DNA from: Desulfobacterales bacterium
GTDB taxonomy: Bacteria; Desulfobacterota; Desulfobacteria; Desulfobacterales; Desulfosarcinaceae
NCBI GenBank assembly: GCA_016218685.1
Contig: JACRDD010000036.1
Span: forward strand, 1 to 64,000
Length of the DNA: 64,000 bases
Reading direction: 5' to 3'
In this document: piece after piece, positions 1-7,358 of the stretch
How the letters are laid out: the number at the start of each line of letters is the position of its first letter
Position numbering within the stretch: position 1 is the stretch's first letter
Program-made: the position numbers and the translations under genes
The notes under the pieces: model-generated
Databases searched by the model: none
Seen by the model: the letters and a program-made list of their open reading frames with translations, nothing else
What the model was told of the DNA's origin: nothing

Positions 1-28
1 GCGGGTTCAAATCCCGTTTCCCGCTCCA
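1..28 (+). tRNA. tRNA-Gly, 3' end only (window edge)
   Basis: The first 28 bases carry a T-arm (the GGTTCAAATCC stem-loop), the 3' strand of an acceptor stem (TTTCCCGC) and an encoded CCA end. An acceptor 3' strand of this type is typical of bacterial tRNA-Gly (GCC), whose 5' end usually reads GCGGGAA. The 5' part including the anticodon lies outside the window, so the identity is an inference. It sits 9 bases before tRNA-Cys, so the two probably share a transcript. Confidence 0.7.
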
Positions 29-37
29 TTTTTTTTT

Positions 38-112
<75 letters not shown>

Positions 113-122
113 ACTAGATGCC

Positions 123-153
123 AAAGGCCTGCGCGATCGCGCGGGCCTTTTTT
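123..153 (+). terminator. Intrinsic terminator of the tRNA operon
   Basis: An AAAGGCC arm, with a GC-rich inner stem around GCGCGATCGCGC, pairs with GGCCTTT and runs into a T tract. It starts about 10 bases after the tRNA-Cys CCA end, which is the expected place for a rho-independent terminator. Confidence 0.85.
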
Positions 154-221
154 ATTTCGGGCATAAGGGTGAACCTGATCAAAGCAAAGCAAATGCTTCG
201 AGGCCGAAAGGAATAAAACCT

Positions 222-1481
222 ATGCAAGCGGAAATATTGGCTACCGGCGACGAAATTCGTACCGGCGCCCTGGTGGATAGTAATTCCGCCTCGATCGCCG
301 AACTGCTCGAGCAAAACGGTATCGAAGTCACCCGGCACCTGGCCGTGGGCGACGACTTGTCCATGCTGGTAGCGGTGCTCAAGGAAATCGGAGCTCGGGC
401 CGATGCGGCCGTGGTCACCGGCGGGCTGGGACCCACCCAGGATGACTTGAGTGCCGAGGCCGCGGCCCAGGCGGCCGGCGTTTCCCTGGTCGCCGACGCC
501 CGGGCCTTGGAAGAGATCGAAGCATTCTTCCGCAAGCGCGGGCGCCCCATGAGCGATTCCAACCGCAAGCAGGCTTTCTTCCCCCAAGGGGCGCGTTGCC
601 TCTACAATGCCCTGGGCACGGCCCCCGGATTTCAAATGCGCATCGATCGCTGCACCTTCTTCTTCCTGCCCGGCGTACCCCATGAGATGCGGGCCATGCT
701 TCACGAGCAGGTGCTGCCGGCCTTGCACGCCTTGCAGGGGACAGCGCCCCAGTTCCGCCTGACGCGGGTGGTCTCCACCTTCGGCCTGCCCGAGAGTATC
801 GTGGGCGAACGGGTGGCCGCCATCGCCGGGCTTTATCCCGACATCAAACTGGGGCTGCGTGCCAAGTTTCCCGAGATCCAGGTCAAACTTTACTTAAACA
901 GTGCCGATGCGGCCCAGGGAGAGGCGCGCTTGGCCGAGGCGGTGCAGTGGGCGCGGGAGCGGTTGACCCCCAATGTCTTTTCCGTGAACGAGCGCAGCAT
1001 GGCCGCCGAGGTGGGCGAATTGCTGCGCCAGCGCAGCGCAACCCTGGCCGTTGCCGAAAGCTGCACCGGCGGCCTGATCGCCAATTGGCTGACCAACACG
1101 CCGGGTTCGTCGGACTACTTTCTCTTATCGGCCGTGGTCTATGCCAATGACAGCAAAGTAAAAGTATTGGGCGTGTCCGAAGAGACGCTGGCCCGCAAAG
1201 GGGCCGTGGACGAAGAGACCGCCCGCCAGATGGCCGAAGGCGCGCGCCGCGCCGCCGGAGCCACCTACGGCCTTGCCACCACCGGCATTGCCGGGCCCGG
1301 CGGAGGCTCGGCGGAAAAGCCGGTGGGCACCATTTGCAGCGCTCTGGCCGGCCCCCAGGAGACCATCAGCCGGCGCTTGACGCTCTCTTTCGGGCAGCGC
1401 CAGATGAACAAGCAGATGTTTGCCATGTTGGCGCTGGATTTACTCCGGCGCTACCTGACGGGAGTGCTCAAACCGGCATGA
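222..1481 (+). CDS. cinA: CinA-family nicotinamide-nucleotide amidohydrolase
   Basis: This 419-residue cytoplasmic protein has the full CinA architecture. The N-terminal half is a molybdopterin-binding-like (COG1058) domain with ATGDEIRTGALVDSN near the start and VTGGLGPTQDD around residue 65. The C-terminal half is a PncC domain with AESCTGGLIANWL and the glycine-rich TTGIAGPGGG. The family cleaves NMN to nicotinate mononucleotide and ammonia in pyridine-nucleotide recycling, and the N-terminal domain has ADP-ribose pyrophosphatase activity in some members. The ATG follows a good ribosome site (AAAGGAA, 8 bases upstream). The length is normal. The amidohydrolase gene begins 23 bases downstream and is probably co-transcribed. 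Confidence 0.95.
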   Translation: MQAEILATGDEIRTGALVDSNSASIAELLEQNGIEVTRHLAVGDDLSMLVAVLKEIGARADAAVVTGGLGPTQDDLSAEAAAQAAGVSLVADARALEEIEAFFRKRGRPMSDSNRKQAFFPQGARCLYNALGTAPGFQMRIDRCTFFFLPGVPHEMRAMLHEQVLPALHALQGTAPQFRLTRVVSTFGLPESIVGERVAAIAGLYPDIKLGLRAKFPEIQVKLYLNSADAAQGEARLAEAVQWARERLTPNVFSVNERSMAAEVGELLRQRSATLAVAESCTGGLIANWLTNTPGSSDYFLLSAVVYANDSKVKVLGVSEETLARKGAVDEETARQMAEGARRAAGATYGLATTGIAGPGGGSAEKPVGTICSALAGPQETISRRLTLSFGQRQMNKQMFAMLALDLLRRYLTGVLKPA

Positions 1482-1504
1482 TGCCAAGGGAGAGGAAGTT
1501 GGCG

Positions 1505-2695
1505 ATGACGACATCCCATCATGCTGAAAGCAAACGGGTACGCGCGGGCTGGCTCGTGGACGGCCGGGGCGGTCCAGCGCTCAAGGATGTCTGCCTTGTG
1601 TTGCGCGCCGGGCAGATCCTGGCGGTCGAGCCCTATCGCGATGACCACCGGCCGATCGTCGACCTCTCCCAGGCCACTGTGCTGCCGGCGCTCATGGATG
1701 CCCATGTGCACCTGGTATTTTCGGGAACGGAAGATGTTCAGGCCCGCAAGGCCCAACTGACTTTTGCACCGGAGCAGGTCCGCGCCGCAATTCGAACGCA
1801 CTTGCAGGCCCATTGGCAGTGCGGCGTCGCGGCGGTGCGGGATGGCGGGGATCGTCACGGTATCACGCTGGCGTTTCGTCAGGGAAATTCAGATACGGCA
1901 GCGGCGCTGACCGTGAAAGCCGCAGGGCCGGCGTGGCACCTCCAGGGGCGCTACGGCGCCATGATCGGCCGGGCGCTGCCGACGGACCGGCCGCCGGCCC
2001 AGGCCATAGCGTCCAGTCTGGCCGCCGGCGATCACCTCAAGCTGATCCAGTCCGGCCTCAACAGCATCGACCAATTCGGTCACCAGGGGCCGCCCCTGTT
2101 CTCCCAGGATCAGTTGCAGGCGATGGTCGCCGCCGCCCATGCGGCCGGACGACCGGTGATGGTCCATGCCAACGGCGAAAGCGCCGTTCGTATGGCCCTC
2201 GCGGCGGGCTGCGACTCCATCGAACACGGCTATTTCATGGGACCGGAAAACCTGCGGCGCATGGCCGAAATGGGTATCGTCTGGGTGCCGACCCTCATCC
2301 CCATGGCGGCCCTATCCCAGGCCGAGGGGTTGACGGTGGCCCAGCGAGATGTGGCCCGTCGCACCACCGAACACCAATTGGCGCAGGTGCGTCAGGCCCA
2401 GGCTTTAGGCGTCGTCATGGCCCTCGGCACCGACGCCGGCAGCCAGGGGGTGGACCATGGCGCGGCCGTGCGGCGGGAATTGCAATTGCTGGTGATGGCC
2501 GGGCTGCGCATGGAAGCGGCCATAGCATGCGCCACGGGCCATGCGGCCCGGTTGCTGGGCATGGTGGAGCGGGGCGAGTTGGTGACCGGCCGCCGTGCCG
2601 ATTTTATAGCCGTGAACGGCCCGCCGGAGAACCTTGTCGAGGCGCTGGGCACTATCGAGGCCATGTGCATCGCCGGCCGCTGGGTGCGGCCATGA
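1505..2695 (+). CDS. Metal-dependent amidohydrolase (imidazolonepropionase-like)
   Basis: This is a 396-residue member of the amidohydrolase superfamily. It shows the metal-binding HxH in MDAHVHLVF after the first beta strand, a VMVHANGE histidine, an IEHGYF histidine and the late ALGTDAG aspartate. The C-terminal segment (RADFIAVNGPPENLVEALG) forms the usual composite beta-sandwich. The lysine in DHLKLIQSG may be the bridging lysine. These enzymes hydrolyse cyclic amides or amino-acid derivatives such as prolidase-type Xaa-Pro substrates or imidazolonepropionate; the actual substrate cannot be read from sequence. ATG at 1505 was preferred over in-frame ATGs at 1478 and 1481 because AGAGGAAG lies at the right distance. 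It ends 45 bases from a convergent gene. Confidence 0.85.
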   Translation: MTTSHHAESKRVRAGWLVDGRGGPALKDVCLVLRAGQILAVEPYRDDHRPIVDLSQATVLPALMDAHVHLVFSGTEDVQARKAQLTFAPEQVRAAIRTHLQAHWQCGVAAVRDGGDRHGITLAFRQGNSDTAAALTVKAAGPAWHLQGRYGAMIGRALPTDRPPAQAIASSLAAGDHLKLIQSGLNSIDQFGHQGPPLFSQDQLQAMVAAAHAAGRPVMVHANGESAVRMALAAGCDSIEHGYFMGPENLRRMAEMGIVWVPTLIPMAALSQAEGLTVAQRDVARRTTEHQLAQVRQAQALGVVMALGTDAGSQGVDHGAAVRRELQLLVMAGLRMEAAIACATGHAARLLGMVERGELVTGRRADFIAVNGPPENLVEALGTIEAMCIAGRWVRP

Positions 2696-2739
2696 GCCCG
2701 CGAAGCCCACACGAACACCCCACGCGCTTTTCCCCTTTT

Positions 2740-4644
2740 CTACGGCGAGGCGCGACGCGTTGAGCGGCGGCGGGAAGCGGCACGGATGCGGCGCGAGGCA
2801 AGCTCCGGCGTCGTAGCCACCGCCAGGGAAAGGTAGTGCCTGTCTTCTTGGTATAAAACCTTTTCGGCCACCAATCTTTCGATGATGGGGTCAAGCTCGG
2901 TGGCAGCGGTGGCAAAGCGTTCAGATAGCTGGGCATGGCTGCGGATTTCCATGCAGAATAGGTAGACCGAACGCCAGGGCTCGGGTAAGGTCAACGTGCG
3001 GCAGCCGTGACGACGATCCACGATTTCCAGGAAGCTGCCGCCATCATGATAGTAAAGTGGATGGGTAAACGGGAAGCGCTCGTCTTTTCGCAAGCGTTCA
3101 TGAAGGTCATACCATTGATCGCACGCTTCGCGCACGGAGGTCCAGTCCACCGGTGCAGGAGCGTCCCAATTCCGATCGACAAGCTGCAACCGCGTCCAGG
3201 TCTTGTCGGGCATGCAGCAACGATACTCCTCGAAATTCCTGATATTGGCGATACCATACGCCTCGCGCAACCGATCCACCGTGCTTCCCACGCAAAGGCA
3301 GAACGCGCCAACCGTTGCGGACGGGTAGTACGCCAGCGCCACATTGCGAATCGTGCGGACGGTTTCCTCGACCTCCGCCGCAGTTGACCCGGGAAACTCG
3401 GTAATCAAATGGGTATTGTTCCAGATTCCGAGCTCATGACAGGTCTTCATCACCTGAAGGTTTTGAATGACGGTGGTGCCTTTATTGATGCGCTTCAGAT
3501 ACGAGCTGGAAAGACCTTCGATACCGCATTCACAGCGCCCCATGCCCGCTTCATGGAGACTGAGTATTTCACGTGGTGCGATATTGGCGCGAAGCGTAAC
3601 GAAGAAGAAAAGCTGTTCTTTCTTTTTCTTCAAGGCGTCAGCCAGTTGGGTCACTCCTTGGGGGCGCACGGCATTGTCACAGAAAGCAATCCGTACGTTC
3701 TGGTAGCGCGTGGCCAAGAAATCAACTTCCCGGGCTAACCTGGGCGCCTTTTTTTCGCGATAGGTGCCAATAGAATAATTGCAAAAGTAACAGCGATCAC
3801 GAGGATTTCCGGTTTTCGCAGACCGATCCCACCAGCAGCCGCGTGATCCTTCCACCGGGATGTTCCAGATAATGCTGTATTGATCGGCCCTGCGGGCATA
3901 TTCGTCGTAATCCGGCGGCGGCAATAGGTCCAGATCGGCTGCTTCCCAGCGACCTTCCAGCAGCGCGGGATGTTCCGCCGCCGCGCGCGTGATAAGTCCC
4001 GGCACGGCCGGATCGACCGCGCGGCCGTCGGCCAGATTCCGAAGCAGTGTCGCCAAAGGCATCTCGCCCTCTCCCTGGATGGCGTAATCCACGAAATCGA
4101 ATTCCTCTAAGAGCGAAAGACCGAGTTGGCCCTGCACGGACGCGCCCCCCAGAACAATGCACACGCTGGGGGCCAAGGTTTTGATCCGCCTGGCAAGCGC
4201 CAGACTGGGAAAGGTTTGAAGCAAGGAGGTGGTGAGACCGACGACGTCGGACGTGAGGGCCAGCGCGGACGCCACCTCATTCAGATGGTCGCTCAGTTGC
4301 CCGTGGAGGCGGTCAAAAAGAAGTTCCCAGGAGCCCTCGCCAATCGCCAGAGATTCGGGCGTGCCGTTGGTAAAAGAGGCGGCCAGGGGGCCGAAGGCCG
4401 CGCGCAAGGACGCACGGCTTTCGGGATAGAGGAGCGCAAGATACAGATAATCGGCGATCAGGCGTTTATCGTTTATCGTTCCATAGACCTTGCTCCCGAT
4501 GCGTTCTGAAACCGCCAGGTGCTCCGAGTGGCACGTGACTTGGAAATCGGGCTCATGGTGGTGCAAGTAAGCAGATAGGGCGCCCAAGGCCGCGGAGGGG
4601 GATCCGAAGTCCCCCCACGGCATGGCGACAAGATCGACGATCAT
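2740..4644 (-). CDS. B12-binding radical SAM protein, RiPP-maturation type
   Basis: This 634-residue protein resembles the 'RiPP maturation radical SAM protein 1' family. It opens with the family signature VDLVAMPWGDFGSPSAALG. A cobalamin-binding-like domain follows at about 120-205 (GLTTSLLQTFPSL, VLGGASVQG, YAIQGEGE), then a radical SAM barrel. The cluster-binding cysteines lie in GSRGCWW...RDRCYFCNYSIG at Cys270, Cys285 and Cys288, giving CX14CX2C; relatives I recall have about seven residues in the first gap. RITEFPGS and similar segments fit a radical SAM barrel. Known relatives modify ribosomal peptides. The start has CGAGG six bases upstream. A small secreted protein and a DapF homologue lie just upstream on the same strand. 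The substrate is unknown. Confidence 0.82.
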   Translation of the reverse strand: MIVDLVAMPWGDFGSPSAALGALSAYLHHHEPDFQVTCHSEHLAVSERIGSKVYGTINDKRLIADYLYLALLYPESRASLRAAFGPLAASFTNGTPESLAIGEGSWELLFDRLHGQLSDHLNEVASALALTSDVVGLTTSLLQTFPSLALARRIKTLAPSVCIVLGGASVQGQLGLSLLEEFDFVDYAIQGEGEMPLATLLRNLADGRAVDPAVPGLITRAAAEHPALLEGRWEAADLDLLPPPDYDEYARRADQYSIIWNIPVEGSRGCWWDRSAKTGNPRDRCYFCNYSIGTYREKKAPRLAREVDFLATRYQNVRIAFCDNAVRPQGVTQLADALKKKKEQLFFFVTLRANIAPREILSLHEAGMGRCECGIEGLSSSYLKRINKGTTVIQNLQVMKTCHELGIWNNTHLITEFPGSTAAEVEETVRTIRNVALAYYPSATVGAFCLCVGSTVDRLREAYGIANIRNFEEYRCCMPDKTWTRLQLVDRNWDAPAPVDWTSVREACDQWYDLHERLRKDERFPFTHPLYYHDGGSFLEIVDRRHGCRTLTLPEPWRSVYLFCMEIRSHAQLSERFATAATELDPIIERLVAEKVLYQEDRHYLSLAVATTPELASRRIRAASRRRSTRRASP

Positions 4645-4742
4645 GAAAACCTCGGAAGCAACGGCGCTTGTATGTTAGCCTGTCTGAAGGCGAGGCACTG
4701 GCCCAACCGTTTCAGGATACCCATCCAGGCCTCTGCAGGGGC

Positions 4743-5090
4743 TTATCTCCGGGTCAAGTCATACGCTTTGCCGGAGGTGGCGTCATCCAAAACCTTTACC
4801 GGTTGTTGTGTCGTTGGCTTCACATCTTCGTTTATCTTCGTTTGATTTGAAGTCGTTTTGCCTAGATTGTTATCCATCAGCTTCTGACCGGGCTTGGCAT
4901 CTTCCTTGATCTTTATCGCCGAAGGCGGCGTCGCAGTAGGGATTTGCGTATTGGGGCTAGTGACCGTGATTTTCTGCTGGGGGGCAGGGGACCCAACCAC
5001 CACGGGGGTTGGCGGCCCCGCGGTCGCCGTTCCGATTGCCAAAGTCATTCCCGAAACCAGGCTCACAATACATTTCCGTTTCTTCCCCAT
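4743..5090 (-). CDS. Small secreted protein, possible substrate of the adjacent radical SAM enzyme
   Basis: This 115-residue protein has a positively charged start (MGKKRKC), a hydrophobic segment and a likely signal-peptidase site at TATAG, so it should be exported. The mature part is Pro/Thr/Lys-rich and low in complexity. It contains an imperfect internal repeat: KIKEDAKPGQK at about 58-68 and KINEDVKPTTQ about 30 residues later. The ATG at 5090 was chosen because AAAGGAGG lies seven bases upstream; the in-frame GTG at 5096 overlaps that site. It is 98 bases upstream of the radical SAM gene. I recognise no family. A role as a modified peptide is only a proximity argument, and the signal peptide is unusual for a cytoplasmically modified RiPP. 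Confidence 0.7.
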   Translation of the reverse strand: MGKKRKCIVSLVSGMTLAIGTATAGPPTPVVVGSPAPQQKITVTSPNTQIPTATPPSAIKIKEDAKPGQKLMDNNLGKTTSNQTKINEDVKPTTQQPVKVLDDATSGKAYDLTRR

Positions 5091-5183
5091 AACCACACCT
5101 CCTTTATCGGTCAGGTATCACTTCAGGTACTTGCGGTTGGATACTCTCACATAATCGGTGGGCGATTTCAAGCCGCAATCGGA

Positions 5184-6020
5184 TCATGCAAACATCTCTT
5201 CCGCCATTTTGCCTGCGGCCACCCGCGTCACCGATCCGGTCATGGTCGCCGCGAAATCGTCATCGAAACTCAATTCGATCCGCCCGCCGGGCATCTGGAC
5301 GCAAATCCGGTCGCCACATAATCCGAGACGCCTGGCCACCGCCGCCGCGGCCGTGCTGCTGCTGCCCGAAGCCAGTGTGTAGCCGGCGCCGCGCTCCCAG
5401 ATTTCGATTTGGATGTTTTTCCGGTCGATCACCCGCATGAATTGCACATTGGTGCGGTTGGGGAAGCGCGCATCGGTTTCGATCAAGGGGCCATACCGGC
5501 AGGCCTCTTCGGGCGAGGGGGCCGGGGAGAACACAATGCAATGGGGGTTGCCCACCGTGGCGGCGCAAAAGGTGAAGGTGCGGCCGGCGGCGACGATCTC
5601 TTCGTTGAGCACCTCCCGGTGGGGGCCGCCGACCGGGATGTCCGTGCTCTGAAAACTGACCCGCCCCATCGCCACGGTGACCGAACGGCCGCCCGGCGCC
5701 ACCGTGCAGGTCACCGCGCCGCCCAGGGTCTCAACCGTGAACGGCGATTGGGCGACCTGCTGCTGGTCCCACAAGGCCCGGGCAAAAATGCGCAAACCAT
5801 TGCCGCTCTTTTCGGCTTCGCTGCCGTCGGGGTTGAAGATGCGCAAGCCGAAATCACAGACCCGGCTCTCCAAGGGGCCGAGCAGGATGCCGTCGGAGCC
5901 GACCCCGTAGTTGCGGTGGCAGATCCGCCGAATCCGTTCCGGAGCGAGCCCCTCGGGGGCATCCTGCGGCGAAATCACCAAGTAGTCATTGCCCAGGGCA
6001 TGATATTTCAAAAAGTTCAT
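5184..6020 (-). CDS. Diaminopimelate epimerase-family protein with both catalytic cysteines replaced
   Basis: The 278 residues match the DapF fold and length (two pseudo-symmetric domains): FLKYHALGNDYLVI at the N-terminus, IFNPDGSEA, SGNGLRIFAR, VGNPHCIVF and ERGAGYTLASGSS. DapF normally interconverts LL- and meso-diaminopimelate using one Cys in CGNG and another in ACGSG. Here those positions read Ser72 (KSGNG) and Ser218 (TLASGS). Serine substitutions are reported to abolish normal epimerisation in classical DapF, so the activity is uncertain. It could be a divergent isomerase or a non-catalytic homologue. The ATG at 6020 has AAAGGGA eight bases upstream. A terminator lies between it and the upstream methyltransferase gene, and the secreted-protein and radical-SAM genes follow on the same strand. 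Confidence 0.8.
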   Translation of the reverse strand: MNFLKYHALGNDYLVISPQDAPEGLAPERIRRICHRNYGVGSDGILLGPLESRVCDFGLRIFNPDGSEAEKSGNGLRIFARALWDQQQVAQSPFTVETLGGAVTCTVAPGGRSVTVAMGRVSFQSTDIPVGGPHREVLNEEIVAAGRTFTFCAATVGNPHCIVFSPAPSPEEACRYGPLIETDARFPNRTNVQFMRVIDRKNIQIEIWERGAGYTLASGSSSTAAAAVARRLGLCGDRICVQMPGGRIELSFDDDFAATMTGSVTRVAAGKMAEEMFA

Positions 6021-6109
6021 GGCATTCCCTTTCCAAAGGCGCGGCTTTGTTGGAAACACCTTCTACTATGGCATGCCTCTGGACTCAACCGATTGTCGGT
6101 TGGGTAATG

Positions 6110-6144
6110 AAAAAAACCCTCGCCATGGCCTTCACGGCGAGGGT
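6110..6144 (-). terminator. Intrinsic terminator after the kinase/methyltransferase operon
   Basis: Read on the minus strand, ACCCTCGCC and GGCGAGGGT form a perfect nine-base-pair stem with an 11-base loop, followed immediately by seven T residues. It lies 31 bases after the stop codon of the methyltransferase gene. It separates that unit from the DapF-like gene downstream. Confidence 0.9.
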
Positions 6145-6174
6145 ATCCATGGTTGAGGGGTTGCTGGTGCGCAG

Positions 6175-7287
6175 CTAAACGGGTTTCTTGGTGATTTTGA
6201 GAAAGTAGTTGATTCCCAGGGACTCCTTGACCACCGAGATTTCCTGAATGTCGCTTTCAGGAATCGACCGGGCGAACTCCAGCATGTCCTGCTCATCCCT
6301 GTAGAAGAGGAACCAGTGATAGACATACTCCATGACGAATTTGAGGTCCGGCGGGTTGCCGTGGGTGAAGTTGCCCACCACCAGGGTACCGCCGGGCTTG
6401 AGCAGATCGAAAAGGTTTTTGGTCAGCGCCACGGTGCCTTTGCTGTCGTCCAGGGGGAAGGTCTGGATATAGTCGTACAGGCCTGAACTGTAGACCAGGT
6501 CGAAGCTCTCCTTCTGCAAATAGTTCATCTCATATTTCAATGGGCTGAAGACAAATCGAAATCCCTGGAAATCCTTTCGGGGAGAGCAGAATTGCTCCAT
6601 GAGTTTCCTCGGCCGGGCGGTCAGATAGTTGCCCGAGATGATCTGGAAGGCATTGGCCAGGGCATACTTGAAGCGCGGTTCGCGGTCGGACACGTCATAG
6701 GCTTTCAACGTCTCCATGTCGTGGTCCAACGCCAGAAACTTGAAATGGTCGTCTTTGTAGGTATCCAGCAGCTCCGTGATCTCCTGGGCCGGACCGGCCG
6801 CCAGGCTCAGGATGTTGCCGCCGTTGACCTTGATGATCTGCTGGGTAAGAAAGAGTTTGCGGTTGCGCACCGCCTGACACGCTTTGGTGGAGACGGCGTG
6901 CTTATGCAGAAACATGCCGAAGGGCGTCTTGCCTTCGAATTGATTGCGGTAAATGAAGGTCATCATTTGGGCATCGCCGGCGTACCCGTTGGGCTTATTG
7001 ATGATACGCCAATAAAAAGGGGCTTCTTGAACAGCTTCGAAATACTTCGATTCCCGGATGTAGCGCCGGTGCGCCTCATCTTCGTTTTTCTGGAAGCGCG
7101 CGGTCATTCCTCCCAGCTTATCCATGAGCTTGAAGCGCCAGGGTTCGAAGATTTCAATTTCGCGGGTCAGTCGTTCTTCCAGGGCGCTGCCCTTGTCGGT
7201 CAGGCTATTGAGTTTTTTGCGCAGCTCCAGGTGACCGCTTTCCAGCTCTTTGAAGACCTCAACGAACTCTTTTTCTAACGTTGCCAT
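6175..7287 (-). CDS. SAM-dependent methyltransferase linked to a sensor kinase
   Basis: This 370-residue protein has an N-terminal charged helical region of about 100 residues (probable coiled coil), then a conserved block NKPNGYAGDAQMM around 120-135. A class I methyltransferase core follows, with the SAM-binding motif ILSLAAGPAQE. The central block resembles methyltransferases annotated as making 3-hydroxypalmitic acid methyl ester, the quorum signal of Ralstonia (PhcB type); that link is from memory. The C-terminal part (LFDLLKPGGTLVVGNF) is a typical post-motif region. ATG at 7287 has AAGGAG five bases upstream. The hybrid kinase gene ends 71 bases upstream on the same strand, so signal production or modification may be under its control. 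Confidence 0.75.
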   Translation of the reverse strand: MATLEKEFVEVFKELESGHLELRKKLNSLTDKGSALEERLTREIEIFEPWRFKLMDKLGGMTARFQKNEDEAHRRYIRESKYFEAVQEAPFYWRIINKPNGYAGDAQMMTFIYRNQFEGKTPFGMFLHKHAVSTKACQAVRNRKLFLTQQIIKVNGGNILSLAAGPAQEITELLDTYKDDHFKFLALDHDMETLKAYDVSDREPRFKYALANAFQIISGNYLTARPRKLMEQFCSPRKDFQGFRFVFSPLKYEMNYLQKESFDLVYSSGLYDYIQTFPLDDSKGTVALTKNLFDLLKPGGTLVVGNFTHGNPPDLKFVMEYVYHWFLFYRDEQDMLEFARSIPESDIQEISVVKESLGINYFLKITKKPV

Positions 7288-7358
7288 TTCAACTCCTTTG
7301 CCCCTCGCAAGCTCTTGGCCTGTGTCGAACCAGGAGCGGTTGGATAAGAATAGGTGCA

